Shown: in pieces, positions 36,228-47,110 of the stretch
How positions within the stretch are numbered: position 1 is the stretch's first letter
How the letters are laid out: the number at the start of each line of letters is the position of its first letter
Source: Morchella semilibera
Lineage: Eukaryota > Ascomycota > Pezizomycetes > Pezizales > Morchellaceae
Direction: 5' to 3'
Length of the DNA stretch: 64,000 nt
Assembly: GCA_009192285.1 (NCBI GenBank)
Contig: CM018604.1
Location: 2,666,001-2,730,000 of the forward strand
The notes under the pieces: model-generated
The model's input: the letters and a program-made list of their open reading frames with translations, nothing else
Told to the model about the DNA's origin: nothing
The model's database searches: none
Position numbers and translations under genes: made by a program

Positions 36228-36757
36228 GACTAGCTACAAACACTGCCGCTAGCAGTCAAGGCCGTAAATAGATATATAGATATATAGATCTGTGTATATA
36301 TCCTACTACAGCAAAGAAAGGCTCTGACAAACGGGGGTATATAAATGAGTGAGTGAGAGTGAGTGAGATCGCGGCCACCTCAGCCGTTTTATGTCAGTTT
36401 TATCGCAGGTGTTTTCTGTTTGGCTGCCGGGCGGTGTCTGCCACCGGACTGCCTGCTCTCTGTCTGAGTGGCCTGTCCGGGTCGTCTGTCGGGTTCGTGC
36501 AGCGCAGGGATTCTATTCTAGCGCCTGCAGCCGACTCTCGATATCGTGACGAGGTCGGGGCCGGGGAATGGCATCCTTATAATTAACAAGATTATCACTA
36601 TAGGAAATGAGAAAGGGCGATGTTTTCTCTTTTACCAAAAGACTCATCCTTATAAGGCGAATATCACAATATCGAGTATCGCTATATCGAGAGTCGGCTG
36701 TATTGGATTTACCTTCCACACAACAACACACACACACAACCAACACCCCGGCCCACG
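36228..36757. other. Divergent promoter shared by transporter and NTAQ1 gene, containing a MITE
   Basis: 530 bp between two start codons. It holds a GAGT microsatellite (36344-36366) and a fold-back element at 36528-36700 that ends only 57 bp before the NTAQ1 start. Confidence 0.7.
36528..36700. mobile_element. MITE with TIR CAGCCGACTCTCGATAT
   Basis: CAGCCGACTCTCGATAT at the left and its exact inverse ATATCGAGAGTCGGCTG at the right bound 173 bp of AT-rich non-coding DNA. The right end is followed by TA, a typical Tc1/mariner target. It sits in a bidirectional promoter, so it may carry core promoter sequence for the + strand gene. Confidence 0.78.
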
Positions 36758-37788
36758 ATGCCCCCCATCGCACTCTCAGACTTCAGAGCCACAACCACCA
36801 CCGCCGACGACGACAATGTACCGGTAACGCGCCCTTTCGAGCTCTCCGACATGGAGTACGCCTCATGGTCTGTCTGTCCACCACACACACACTCTCTCTT
36901 GCTCGGTGCTGAGACAGCTCTGTGTATAAATTAGCTACTGCGAGGAGAACATCTACTGCATGGTGCGGGACCATGTGGCCCCGGAGCGGCGCGACGAGTA
37001 CTTTGTGGTTTTCATCTCGAACCGGGAGAAGTGTTAGTATTGCTATTACTACTGTTATCATCACTAGCATTATTATTATTACAGAATGATATCGAGTGAC
37101 AGACGGGCGAGAGAAACACGGCTAACATGACCAGGCGTCGCACTAAACTTTCAGAAGGCACGTCTGCCCGTCCCCCGGCTCTCCCAATTAACTCTACTAA
37201 TATCACACACATACAGGCCTCCCCCACCCCCGGCACCCCCGTCTACTGGGTACCCTCCCCCTCTCCGCCTCTCCCCCCGTACTAACACCCCCCAGGACTA
37301 CCACGTAATCCTCCTACACCACCCGGCCGCCCACCCACACACCATCACCGTCTACGACCTTGACACGGCCCTCCCCTTCGGCCTCCCCTGGCACACCTAC
37401 TTTGAGCGCACCTGCAGCGCGCCCCTCGCCCCCGCCCCCGCCCCCACGGTACCATCATACGCGCGCGACCGCCACTACAAGCTCGTCCCCGCAGCCGACT
37501 ACATCCGCCTCTTCTCCAGCACACGCGCACACATGAAGCGCGAGCTCCCCGGCGAGAACGCATGGAGGTGGGTCGTGGAGCCGCCGGCGTGGCCCGCCAT
37601 CCGCAGCGAAGGTATGTTGCCCCCCACCCCCCACCCCTGGGAGGGTCAGCGGCTGAGTGTGTAGAGGGGGGGAGAATACGCTGGAGCGCTTCCTGGACTT
37701 TGCGCATGGCGGCGATGCGTTTGGGAGGGTGTATGGCGAGCGGGGGTTTATGGCGTACTTGCAGGCGCTGGTGGGCGGGAGGGGGTAG
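36758..37788 (+). CDS. ntaq1: Protein N-terminal glutamine amidohydrolase (NTAQ1 type)
   Basis: Converts N-terminal Gln of proteins to Glu, feeding the Arg/N-degron pathway. The start MPPIALSDFRATTTTADDD leads, across a short intron, to SCYCEENIYCMV, matching the catalytic Cys block (SCYCEEN) of the family. VVFISNREK, YWDYHVILLHHP (catalytic His) and TVYDLDTALPFGLPW (catalytic Asp) follow in order, then HYKLVPAADYIRLFSS, RAHMKRE and the terminal NTLERFLDF block. Five or six short exons. The join near 37160-37210 was not resolved cleanly, but every catalytic residue is present. Yeast lacks this family (it uses Nta1), so its presence in a filamentous fungus is notable. Confidence 0.87.
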
Positions 37789-39819
37789 CTAGTGCATGTA
37801 CATACACGGTACATGGCATCCGCCCATGGGGTAGGTTTACACATAGCAATCTAGCATAGAGGCCGTATTGGGGGGTTGATTGGGACTAAGATAGATACCC
37901 CCCGCTGCCCACCCGGTTTAGAGACTGGATTGATTGCGTAAAGACTGTCGTGCCATACCACATATCAACTCCAAGCACTGTTTTAGGCCGCTCTCCATAG
38001 CACGCGGCCATGTCTGACCACCGCTGCCCCAACCCCAGCCACGAGTGATACCCGATGATCCCGCCTCCGCAACCCCACTCCAAAACCTAACACTGAGTCC
38101 TGGCCGGGGGTACAGGCTTTGGCAGCCCCACACGCCTCTCCCCAACCCCACCCACCCCCATAGTACCGCAGCAAGCAACGGCCCACGAGCGCGCTAGCCA
38201 CGCCCCGCCCACACCCGCCCCAGCCCGTCTCACGGCTGTGCAAGAGGGCCATGAGCCCCCACATCCATATCCACCCCCCCATATCCCCCAACCCCCGCAT
38301 CCCACACCCCACAGCCAGGAGGGCCGCATACCCCGCAAAGGAGGCAGCATTTATCTGCAGATAGATACACGCTTACCAGCAAAAGAACCAGAAAATGCAA
38401 GTAACGGAACCAGGGATTATTTGTATGAGAGAACGGTGCCACTCCATACAAATTATCCTTGCCCTGAGCAACTGCATTTTCTGGTTCTTATGCTGGTAAG
38501 CGTGTACATGTAAATACGCCGCACGTACCCACCCACAGACGGCGCGCGCACCACACACACACACATAGCGCATGTATCCCGCAGCCGTCATGGGCCATCA
38601 CTCGGGCGCCAAGAAACACCACACCCACTGTCTGTCTAGAGCGGGCCGTGTACTAGTAGTATACGGGTACATGTAATCAAGCCGGCGACACTGGTGTATA
38701 ACAGTGTATATATACATACGTACAGCCCCTCCGGGATTCCATCTGTTTTTGTCGGGCCCGTTTAGATCTGGTGCCTGCTAATACTTTTGTGCCCGTCCCA
38801 GCAGGAAGAAGGCCCCCCCCCATAAAGGTAGAGGGGGGGCAGCTGGGCTTGTTATAGTCGAGTGATCGCCCGTGAAGACGCATCCATCGACCATGGATGC
38901 AGCCTGTGCTACATGTTTGCCCATGACACTTTATGTAGGTAGCACAGCTCTCCCACCGGGCTCTCACTTTGCACCACAAGCGCTTCCCCTACCACGCCAC
39001 GCCTACAAGATGGATAAAAAGTTAGTAGGCATAAAAAAAGGAATATCCGTTTAAACTTTTATTCCTCCCCCTCTCCCCCCCCCCAAAAAATACCATAAGC
39101 GGTTTACAAACACTTGAAGAAGAAAGTACGAAAAAAAAAAAAAGTCATAACTTGGACAACCTCCTCCTTCCCGCACACGACGTCCCCTAAAGATCTAACC
39201 AGCTGCCTTAGCAGTAATGCATCCATCCGTCCGCCAGCCATCCCATCCACCATATTCGTCTGTACATGCAATGCTATCCCAAAGAATATAAACCCCTATT
39301 GTTATGTAATGGAAAGGAAAGAAAAAAAAAATGTTGCCATGCAATTTAAGAAGCCAGTCAATTAGTCATATAAGGAAGAAGGACAGAAACCTAAGGGAAA
39401 CAAATACTATCTCCAGTCATGCCCAGCCTTGTGCTCGGTTCCTGGGGTGAATACCTTCCTCCTTCAATTTATCCCTCCGCCTGATACCCATCAAAGGAAA
39501 AGACAACCATTCCATAACTTATCCCCCCCCTTACGGGGCCGGGGGTGGGGTTGAAAAACGCGAGCACTAAACGATAACTAAAGAGTAGAGATAAAGAAAA
39601 GTCCATGCAATTGATAAAAGCAGAATGAAAGAAAAGAAATAAAATAAAAACAAGCATACGACACCGAACGACCGAGGACCAAGCCAGAACAACCCTATCA
39701 AAATCTATCCCCAAAGGGAGAGAGAACCCACAGAAGAACCTTACACGTCAATTCCCGTACTTCTCCTGCAATGACGTCACTCCATCAAACACAAGTCAAG
39801 CTCTGCCTAGAGGTTATTA
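37789..39819. other. Gene-free 2-kb region
   Basis: Between the NTAQ1 gene and the FZO1 stop codon. It contains a GC-rich block (37900-38330), a MITE (38368-38504), an inverted pair of the 17-bp motif (38588 +, 38859 -) and A-rich sequence near 39050-39660 that is probably the FZO1 3' flank. No gene is supported. Confidence 0.55.
38368..38504. mobile_element. MITE, family with TIR GCTTACCAGC (copy 2)
   Basis: CACGCTTACCAGC...GCTGGTAAGCGTG are perfect 13-bp terminal repeats flanked on both sides by TA (38366-38367 and 38505-38506), the hallmark of Tc1/mariner-type insertion. Pairing continues inward over AAGAACCAGAAAATGCA. The interior matches the copy at 14805-14910. 137 bp, no coding capacity. 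Confidence 0.88.
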
Positions 39820-42417
39820 TTAAGCAGTGGCGCTTGATGGCGGTGTCTCTAAGTCGAGCTTCGCCACGCCACCCTTGTGCTCGCGGGCCTCCCTCAGAAG
39901 GTTGCCAAAGTACTTGACAGCTACCTCACTCTCCTTCTCAAGCTTCTTCTTCTCTTCCATTGTTCTACCTTGCTTCTCAATGCTTCGCTGGAAAGCTCCC
40001 CTGAGCTCTTCAGCAGGGAATCCGAGGACCTTTCTACACTCCTTCATAATTCTCTCGGAGTTGGCATGGACGTAATCCATGGCCTCCAACTCCTTGCGAA
40101 TCTTCTTGGCTAGCTTTCGAGGGACAGCGTTCGGGATGTCGGCAATCAAGAACCAGGCGCTGGCGGCACCAGCAACAAGAAACACGGGAACAATCAGTTT
40201 ACGAGTAGTTCGGGGACCAAGCATACTAGTGGCCTTCCACAATCCGTCGATCCAACTGCTCACACCGAAGAGTTGTCCTCCAGCCATGGTAGCAACAGTG
40301 AGACCCATGCTCATGCCGGCAACCTTCTCCTGCTTGTCAAAGTCGAAGAAATCGAAAATGTTAATCTCAGTCTGGATGGTCTTGCTTAATTGGTGCTTCT
40401 TGCGGGAAAACATCAACTCCTTACGGAAAGCCTTCTCAACATATTCGTCCCCAAGGTGCATGATTCCAAGGGCCTTGATTGAGTTGATACCCCCCACAGT
40501 CTGATTTCTGGCATATTCTTCGCACACTGTCACAGACTTTTGAATCTTTTGTAGCATGGCTTCCTTTGTCTCCTCTGCATAAGCGAACGCAGAAAGAACA
40601 CCATCGTATTCAACGATAGCCTTGTCGTCAATGTGAGCAATCGTGGCGGAGATGTTCTTGCGTGAGAATCCATAAACATTATCACATGTCTCGTCAATAG
40701 TGGCTTCAACATTTTCCGAAACTGCAGCACGTGCCTGGACGGACTTCTGGAATTCCGGTGTAATTGTCGACAGCTCGTCCCGAACTTTCTCAAGTGCCGC
40801 TGAGGTAACATTGATGTTTACTTCCGCCAGGATCTCCAGATCTCCAAGGACGTTCAGCAAGTAGTGTTTAGCCGGTGCCAACTTGCTCCTAGCCCTCTTC
40901 TCCAACACAAATCTCCTCAAGCTCTGCTCTAGCTCGTCAAACTCCTTCAACTTAGCACCATCCTTTCCTTCAATAACAGCATTGGACGATACAAAGTGCA
41001 CGAGCTCCTTAGCATCTTGGTGAGTTCTTGGTGACAGCTGAGCAACTTGTTCGAGAATAAGCCTCTGGCACCTAGCTTTGTCCCTTATGTTATCAAACCG
41101 GTTAACTACGATGAAGATATATGCCTTTTCGTTAGCAGCGGCCTGGATGAACTCCTTTGCGGACAGGGTAAAGTGGTTTTCGGCGCTAACGACAAATACG
41201 ACAACATCGATTTCCTCCTGCCTTGCAAAAACGGCGGTTGTCTTGATAGAGTCAAGGTTAAGACCCGGAGCGTCAATAATGGCGATGTCGACGACACCAT
41301 TGCGCAAGAGAGACTCATCGATTGCCCGAACATCTTCAACATAAATCTTGACTTGGCAGTACACGTCGTTCTCGACAACAATCTCCTCCAACTGGTCAAG
41401 AGAATAGACATTATATGTGCTGCTGTCATAACGGTTGTAGGGAGCACCGTTGATGGGAATGGCGTGAACCTCCTCGACAGATGAGTTTTCGCGGGCATCG
41501 AGCACTTCACAGAAGATGCTGGTACATGGTTGCTGATCCTCAGGGAGAACTTTCTTGCGAAGGAGAGCGTTACAGAAGGTAGATTTTCCAGCATTGAGAT
41601 CTCCAGTAACCAAGACCTTTGAAGAGGTATCCTCAATACGGTCCCGGAGGAGCATCAAGTGCTTAATAGACTGTCCAGCCTTCCCATCTAGTAACGATGC
41701 AATAGATGACTTCTCTAGAGAGTGCACAAGTTCGGAGGGCGAGAGTGCGCCAAGTTTTAGATCAAGTTTGAGGACGTTAAATTCCTGCGCAATTTGTGGT
41801 GTAACAAGACGGGGTTGCCCGGAGTTTTCGGCTTCTTCAGTAAGTGCCTCTGTACGCTGTACTGCCGGGTATGTGGCGGGCCATTTGCTGTTCGCAGCTT
41901 GGAAGTTCTGCATACCAAATATTAATATCACATGTCACATGTGACGGCTATTATTTAGCCTGTTTCAGCCTCGCACTTACCTTCACTGTTTCAACAGTTC
42001 GGCTGATCCATCGCCCAAGAGCAACTCGGTTCTGGTTGCTGTAATGAAATGTCAGAAAAGACTCGGTGTAGCAGATGAAAAGGTTTAACTATGGAGTTCG
42101 TACAAGTAAAGTTGGTGGACATGGCTTGCCCATTGTCTCCTTTCGGGGTCCGCTATTATTTGCGTCAGTACCACACCCCTATACACGATCGCATTCGATA
42201 CCAGGAGGAAAGGGGAGAGACGGGTTAGAAGGGGGAAAAAAAAGAAAGAAAAAAAAAAAAAAAAGCAGTCACATTAACACAGTTAACTTACAAGACTGTC
42301 CAGGAAGCACTGAAACTGGGGGGGACTCGCAGTCGCCATCCTCAAACAGATCCACCGTAACCGGAATCACTGTTGGCGGGGCGTTTCTTTTGATTCTGGG
42401 CGTATCGAGACGACATG
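39820..42417 (-). CDS. fzo1: Mitofusin-type outer-membrane GTPase Fzo1
   Basis: Dynamin-like GTPase that fuses mitochondrial outer membranes. The large last exon (ending at 39820) carries G1 VTGDLNAGKSTFCNALL, G2 region QPCTSIFCEV, G3 AIIDAPGLNLDS and G4 VVNRFDN, then a helical region, two adjacent hydrophobic segments (MGLTVATMAGGQLFG and LIVPVFLVAGAASAWFLIAD) and a C-terminal coiled coil. An upstream exon (about 42043-41984) reads SNQNRVALGRWISRTVETVK and joins NFQAANSKWP. A further 5' exon reads TPRIKRNAPPTVIPVTVDLF. The start codon is unresolved: the ATG at 42417 is in a different frame from that exon, so the true start may lie further upstream (to about 42730). Confidence 0.9.
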
Positions 42418-43106
42418 CTGTGAATGCTTGATGAGAGGGAAGATTCTTCGCTCAAGTTTGACGGACTCTTTGTAGGTCGTCAGTCGTCAGTCGTCAGGGG
42501 GGGGGGGAGGCTAGTAGTATAAACGAACGGGTTCGTTTCGATCCACAAGCTTCAGTGATAAGTAGGTTGGAAGAAGAAGAGAGGGGAAGAAAGGAGAGTG
42601 GCGATGAGTGGGTGGGGTGACGAAGGTACAGGGTAAAGGGAGGAGGGTGGCGCCTTGCCCGAGAAAGTGAAGAAGGTGTGTGAGATTTTCAATGGGCCCG
42701 TCCAAGATTTTCACTTCGCCCTCCACCAACGAGAATTATAGACCGGGTAACCTTGAAATAATGAATGTGACCGTTTTCACCTAAACCCCGCAGTAAGGAA
42801 TTTTTCGGGCAACACCTACCGTTTTGCCCTCGGACTTTAGATGCTGTGGCTATTATTCATTTTTGCAGAAGTCTGGAGACCACAGAGAGCTACGTAGGCC
42901 TAGCAGCCGTGGATTTACTCTAGGTACATACCCGAGTTTGATATCGTAATTTCGGTTGTAACCGGAGCGGCGAACGGGTTCAAGAAAGCGGGTGGGACCA
43001 TGTCTTTCATCTTTCCCCAAAGTAAAGAGCATCTGTGGTTATCGACATTAGAGATTTTGAGAAATATTTGCCAAGAAAAAGATCCCTGCAACTACATGTA
43101 GTAAAA
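42418..43106. other. Upstream region of FZO1
   Basis: May contain the missing first exon of FZO1 (a 72-codon - strand frame lies at 42511-42729). Otherwise featureless up to the TA dinucleotide that marks the Tc1 element's insertion. Confidence 0.5.
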
Positions 43107-43287
43107 TACTACTCGCAACTTCACAGCGTTTTTGAACACGACCGGGTCGGCATGAGGCTGCATATGCGGGTGGGGCTAATTATACACATACAAGTACGTA
43201 CATCAATAGTTAAAAGAATTTCCTCCGTTGCATGCGATACAGGCTTCAATCCTACGAGGCATAGAATCAATATGTTTATTGATTCTC

Positions 43288-43920
43288 TGTGACGGGGTAA
43301 CCCGACGCAAAGAAGAAGATGACAATGATGACGCAGAAGAACTCGAAGAGCACAATCTACGCGGCGATGGAACTGACGAAGACAGGGGCGACACCGGCCA
43401 GGCACAAGCACAGGCACGGGCGAAGGCAAAGGCAAGAGCAAGGGCACAAGAGCGCAGAGCAGAGAAGGTGAGGACCGAATGGACCTCAACGAGAACGATG
43501 AGGGGTACTATGAGTTTCCTCTTGTCAGAGGACAGAGTCTTTGATACGAGAGGCTATGGCTTGGAATAGGAGTAGATTACTATGTACCAAAATAACAGGA
43601 AGACGAGACAAAGAGGAAAGAAAGAAAGAACTAAGGAAAACATTTATCTCCACTATTTAACACACCTCCTCCGTCAGTCCGTCAAGACCACATATCGTCA
43701 TCCACAGAACCTCATAGAAACCTGTCGCTACCACACCTCGTAATCCTCCCCACCATCTCCGCTATTCTACATTACCAATCCATCACGCCATCGAACCTCC
43801 CAGAACCTAATGACGACAGCCTCCACCTCGCGTTCCCCGCTCTCGCTTATCATTACCCTAACCATCACAACCGTACATCTCCTACCGAACTATCGGAACA
43901 ACTGCTAAGACGCCGGGACA
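43288..43920 (+). mobile_element. Solo LTR A (LTR retrotransposon relic)
   Basis: A 633-bp unit beginning TGTGACGGGGTAACCC and ending CGCCGGGACA, flanked by the 5-bp direct repeat TTCTC (43283-43287 and 43921-43925). TG...CA ends, a 5-bp target duplication and no internal region are what a solo LTR should show. It lies in the 3' part of the Tc1 transposase gene. It is a non-coding relic of moderate age: the three copies here differ by roughly 10-15% by eye. The parent family (Ty3 or Ty1) cannot be told from the LTR alone. Confidence 0.82.
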
Positions 43921-44109
43921 TTCTCTCTATAGGGTAATCATTCCACTCATCCTCTATTAGAGCTCTAATCCTCCTCGCTGTGAAATCCCAACCTAACTTT
44001 ATCTTAATACTATCTTTCATTTCGTTCCAAATTGTCTCAATAGGGTTTAAATCAGGTGAATTAGCGGGCCAATCAAGTTTTTGCAAGTCAAGTCTTCTCC
44101 TAAATTCTG

Positions 44110-45429
44110 TGTCCCAGCGTCTTGGCATCTGTCCCGACAGTCCGGTGGGTGATGCATGGTCATGATTGTTGTGGTAATGTTAAGCGAGAGCGGGAATGCT
44201 GTCCCGGCGTCTTGGCATTTGTCCCGACAGTTCGGTAGGCGATGTACGGTTGTGGTTGTTAGGGAAATGTTAAGCGAGAGCGGGGAGTGCGAGGACGGTT
44301 GTGGTTGTTAGGGAAATGTTAAGCGAGAGCGGGGAGTGCGAGGTGGAGGCTGTCGTCATTAGATTCTGGGAGGTTCGATGGCGTGATGAATTGGTAATGT
44401 AGAATAGCGGAGATGGTGGGGAGGATTACGGGGTGTGGTAGTAATAGGTTTCTATGAGGTTCTATGAGCGGAGGTGTGAGTCATATTGGACTAGGGGAGG
44501 AGGTGTGTTAAATAGTCGAGATAGATGTTTTCCTTAGTTCTTTCTTTCTTTTCTCTCTGTCTCGTCTTCCTGTTATCTCGGTACATAGGAATCTACTCCT
44601 ATTTCTAAAGCCATAGCCTCTTGTACCAAAGACTCGATCCTCTGACAAGAGGAAACTCATAGTATCCCTCATCGTTCTCGTTGAGGTCCCTTCGGTCCTC
44701 ACTCTCCCTGCTCTGTGCTCTTGTGCCCTTGCTCTTGCCTTTGTCTTCGCCGGTGCCTGTGCTTGTGCCTGCCTGGCGTTGTCCCTGTCTTCATCGGCCC
44801 CCTCGTCGAGTACACTGTGCTCCTCGAGTCCCTCTGCGTCATCATTGTCATCTTCTTCTTTGCGTCGGGTTACCCCGTCACAAATACGAGTTGGAGGTTG
44901 TCGTCATTAGGTTCTAGGAGGTTCGATGGCGTGATGGATTGGTAATGTAGAATAGCGAAGATGGTGTGGAGGATTACGGGGTTTGGTAGCGACGGGTTTC
45001 TATGGGGTTCTATGAGCGAAAGTGTGAGTCATAGCGGATTAGTGGAGGAGGTGTGTTAAATAACGGGGATAGATGTTTTCCTTAGTTCTTTTCTCTTTTC
45101 TCTCTGTCTCGTCTTCCTGTTATCTCGGTACATAGGAATCTACTGCTATTTCTAAGCCATAGCCTCTCGTACCAAAGACTCGATCCTCTCATAAGGGGAA
45201 AACTCATAGTACCCATCATTGTTCTCGTTGAGGTCCATCTGGTCCTCACTTTCCCTGCTCTGTGCTCTTGTGCCCTTGCTCTTGCTCCTGCCTTCGTCTG
45301 TGTCTGTGCTTGTGCCAGGCCGGTGTTGCCTCTGTCTTCGTTAGTTCCCTCGTTGCGTAGACTGTACTCCTCGGGTCCTTCTGCGTCATCATTGTCATCT
45401 TCTTCTTTGCGTCGGGTTACTCCGTCACA
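44110..45429 (-). mobile_element. Solo LTR B, itself split by LTR C
   Basis: The same LTR family in the opposite orientation: the TGTGACGG end is at 45429 and the GGGACA end at 44110, flanked by the 5-bp repeat TTCTG (45430-45434 and 44105-44109). The two pieces (44883-45429 and 44110-44199) add up to about 632 bp once the target duplication is removed, the same length as LTR A. It inserted in the transposase between the second catalytic Asp and the Glu. Confidence 0.82.
44200..44882 (-). mobile_element. Solo LTR C, nested inside LTR B
   Basis: A third copy of the family, 683 bp. It is longer than the others because of a 47-bp tandem duplication (44247-44342). It is flanked by AATGC (44195-44199) and AATAC (44883-44887), a 5-bp target duplication with one difference, inside LTR B. 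The order of events is therefore Tc1 first, then LTR B, then LTR C. LTR A is placed only as later than Tc1. Confidence 0.8.
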
Positions 45430-46990
45430 TTCTGCCTGATAGTGGTGTCTATGACTTGGCGCATTATCCTCCATGATGACTGCAGCTATACGGAACAGGA
45501 AAATTATTAGGTATTGTCAGGATATACGGGTTGTGCCAACATACCTGTACAGGTTTTTTTGAACTCAATAGCAAGAGGAAATAGTAGCGGTTTTAATATT
45601 CTCTCTCTATATAAATACCAATCAATACCACCATTTCGCTTCTGATCTCTAACCCTGAGTTCTGGTATATATGCTGGTTGCTGTCGCATTTCCACTAGCC
45701 AATGATACTCTCTAAGCTCCGCTTCATACTCTTTTTGAAGAGCTACGAAAGCTTGTTCTCTTTCCTTCGTAGTTTCGTATCGTGTTTTATAGATATGAAA
45801 TGGTAAAGCTAAAATAAATATCAGTATAAATATCATTAAATGGATTCTTTAGTATTACCTGTATGTCCGTAGATAATAGCACCCCAAATCATAACAGTAG
45901 CTCCTCCCTGAAATTTTCGATCTATATTGCGGTCAATATATGCCTCCCCCGGTCTTCTTAATACCCCTTTTGCTCGTCGGGAACGTAGATTTCTGTTTTC
46001 AAAATATGATTCATCTGTGAATATAATACTATGCCAGTCTTGATGCCGATATTTTAAACAAAACTGTAATCTTGCAGCTTTATGTTTGTCGCTAATCAAT
46101 GGTTTTTTGGTTGGCTTCCTTCTCTGAATTCCATCGGAAGCAAGAGTTTTTTTTATAGTGTTAGGGCCAGCTTCAGCTCCCAATTCAGCAAAGGACATTC
46201 GGCAATGTGTTGCATCTTGAAGAGCAAGATTAATTAATCTTTTCTCTTCTTCAGGTGTTAATGATTTGTTACTATTCTTTAATGAGTTTGGATCCGGCCT
46301 GATATTCTCCAGGGCACAAATATCAGGGTTTTTCCGTTATCATTAAAGCTCTGTACTTTGCTTTTCTTATAATATTGGAGCAGGAGCCTAGCGAAACCTT
46401 CAAGTTCAACAGCAAATTAATATCCTTTACTAGTAATAGAAGATACATGAGATTCAGGACCGTACTTTTGTGATACTTGATATTTCCCTCAATGTCATCT
46501 TTCTATTACCAGTCAATAGCGAATACCCCACAATTTGACCTCTTTTGGATAGTGAAGTAGTCATTATTCTCGGCGTTGAGTGTTCATGGCGTTGAGTGTT
46601 CACGGCGTTGAGTGTTCACGGCTTGAGTGTTCACAGTGTTGAGTCCGTTTGCATGGGCGAACCCAGAGCCTCATGCAGCCTCATGCAGCCTCATGCAGAC
46701 CCGGTCGTGTTTAAAAACGCTGTGAAGTTGCGAGTAGTAATTTTGTGACGGCTGGCCTAAGGTTTCTATTATTGCAATCCCAAGGTAATAATATACCGCA
46801 TGGTCGGGTATAAGCAGAACTAGTATTCATCTGTGCTATCTCACGTCGTTCACATACAATACATACTTTTATGACGCCATCAAGCCTAATGGTGCTGCCC
46901 TCGATATCGATGGACTCGTCCAGAACGGGCCGGGGCCGTTCTTTTCATAGAGACTCCTGTTCGTGTTCAAGAAAGAACTTCGGGCGATAT

Positions 46991-47110
46991 TAGAGATTCT
47001 GCGCAAATGGAGCCAGCTCAATTTCCCGGTAACCTGATTGATGCCGATCCCATAGCCTGCTAATTAGATAATCGGAATATAGAGCTGGCTCCATTTGCGC
47101 AAAGTCTCTA
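46991..47110. mobile_element. MITE with TIR TAGAGAYTYTGCGCAAATGG
   Basis: The left end TAGAGATTCTGCGCAAATGG and the inverse of the right end TAGAGACTTTGCGCAAATGG differ at two bases. Both continue with AGCCAGCTC, giving about 29-bp arms around a 60-bp centre. No coding capacity. Confidence 0.83.

Larger units (their letters stand above)
43203..46564 (-). pseudogene. Tc1-like DD34E transposase, interrupted
   Basis: Cut-and-paste transposase. The N-terminal HTH starts at 46564 (MTTSLSKRGQIVGYSLLTG, TLREISSITK). The catalytic part begins KSLTPEEEKRLINLALQDA and carries the first Asp in IIFTDESYF (near 46005) and the second in VIMEDNAPSHRH (near 45470). The Glu lies in PDLNPIETIW (near 44045). 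The second Asp and the Glu are separated by exactly 34 residues when inserted sequence is discounted, so it is DD34E. Two short introns fit: GHTA/LPFHIYKTRYE near 45840 and KKTCTA/AVIMEDN near 45510. The C-terminal part after the second insertion reads NKHIDSMPRRIEACIACNGG and stops at 43203. Apart from the insertions there is one likely frame slip near 46335 in an A-run, so it is dead but otherwise well kept. Confidence 0.88.
43109..46737 (-). mobile_element. Tc1/mariner transposon, 3.6 kb, carrying two independent LTR insertions
   Basis: The terminal inverted repeats begin CTACTCGCAACTTCACAGCG at the left (43109) and match the inverse at the right (ending 46737). They run about 56 bp, to GACCGGGT(C)GGCATGAGG, with very few mismatches. 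Both ends are flanked by the TA target (43107-43108, 46738-46739). Discounting the two LTR insertions and their duplicated target bases, the element would be about 1.67 kb, the usual Tc1 size. It carries one transposase on the - strand. Tandem repeats lie in its right subterminal region (16-bp units at 46571-46646, 10-bp CAGCCTCATG units at 46668-46699). Confidence 0.93.

Noticed and set aside
43228-45474. Three charged proteins (KEEDDNDDAE...) as independent genes
   Set aside because: They are one frame of a repeated 633-bp unit with TG/CA ends and target duplications, so they belong to the LTR relics.
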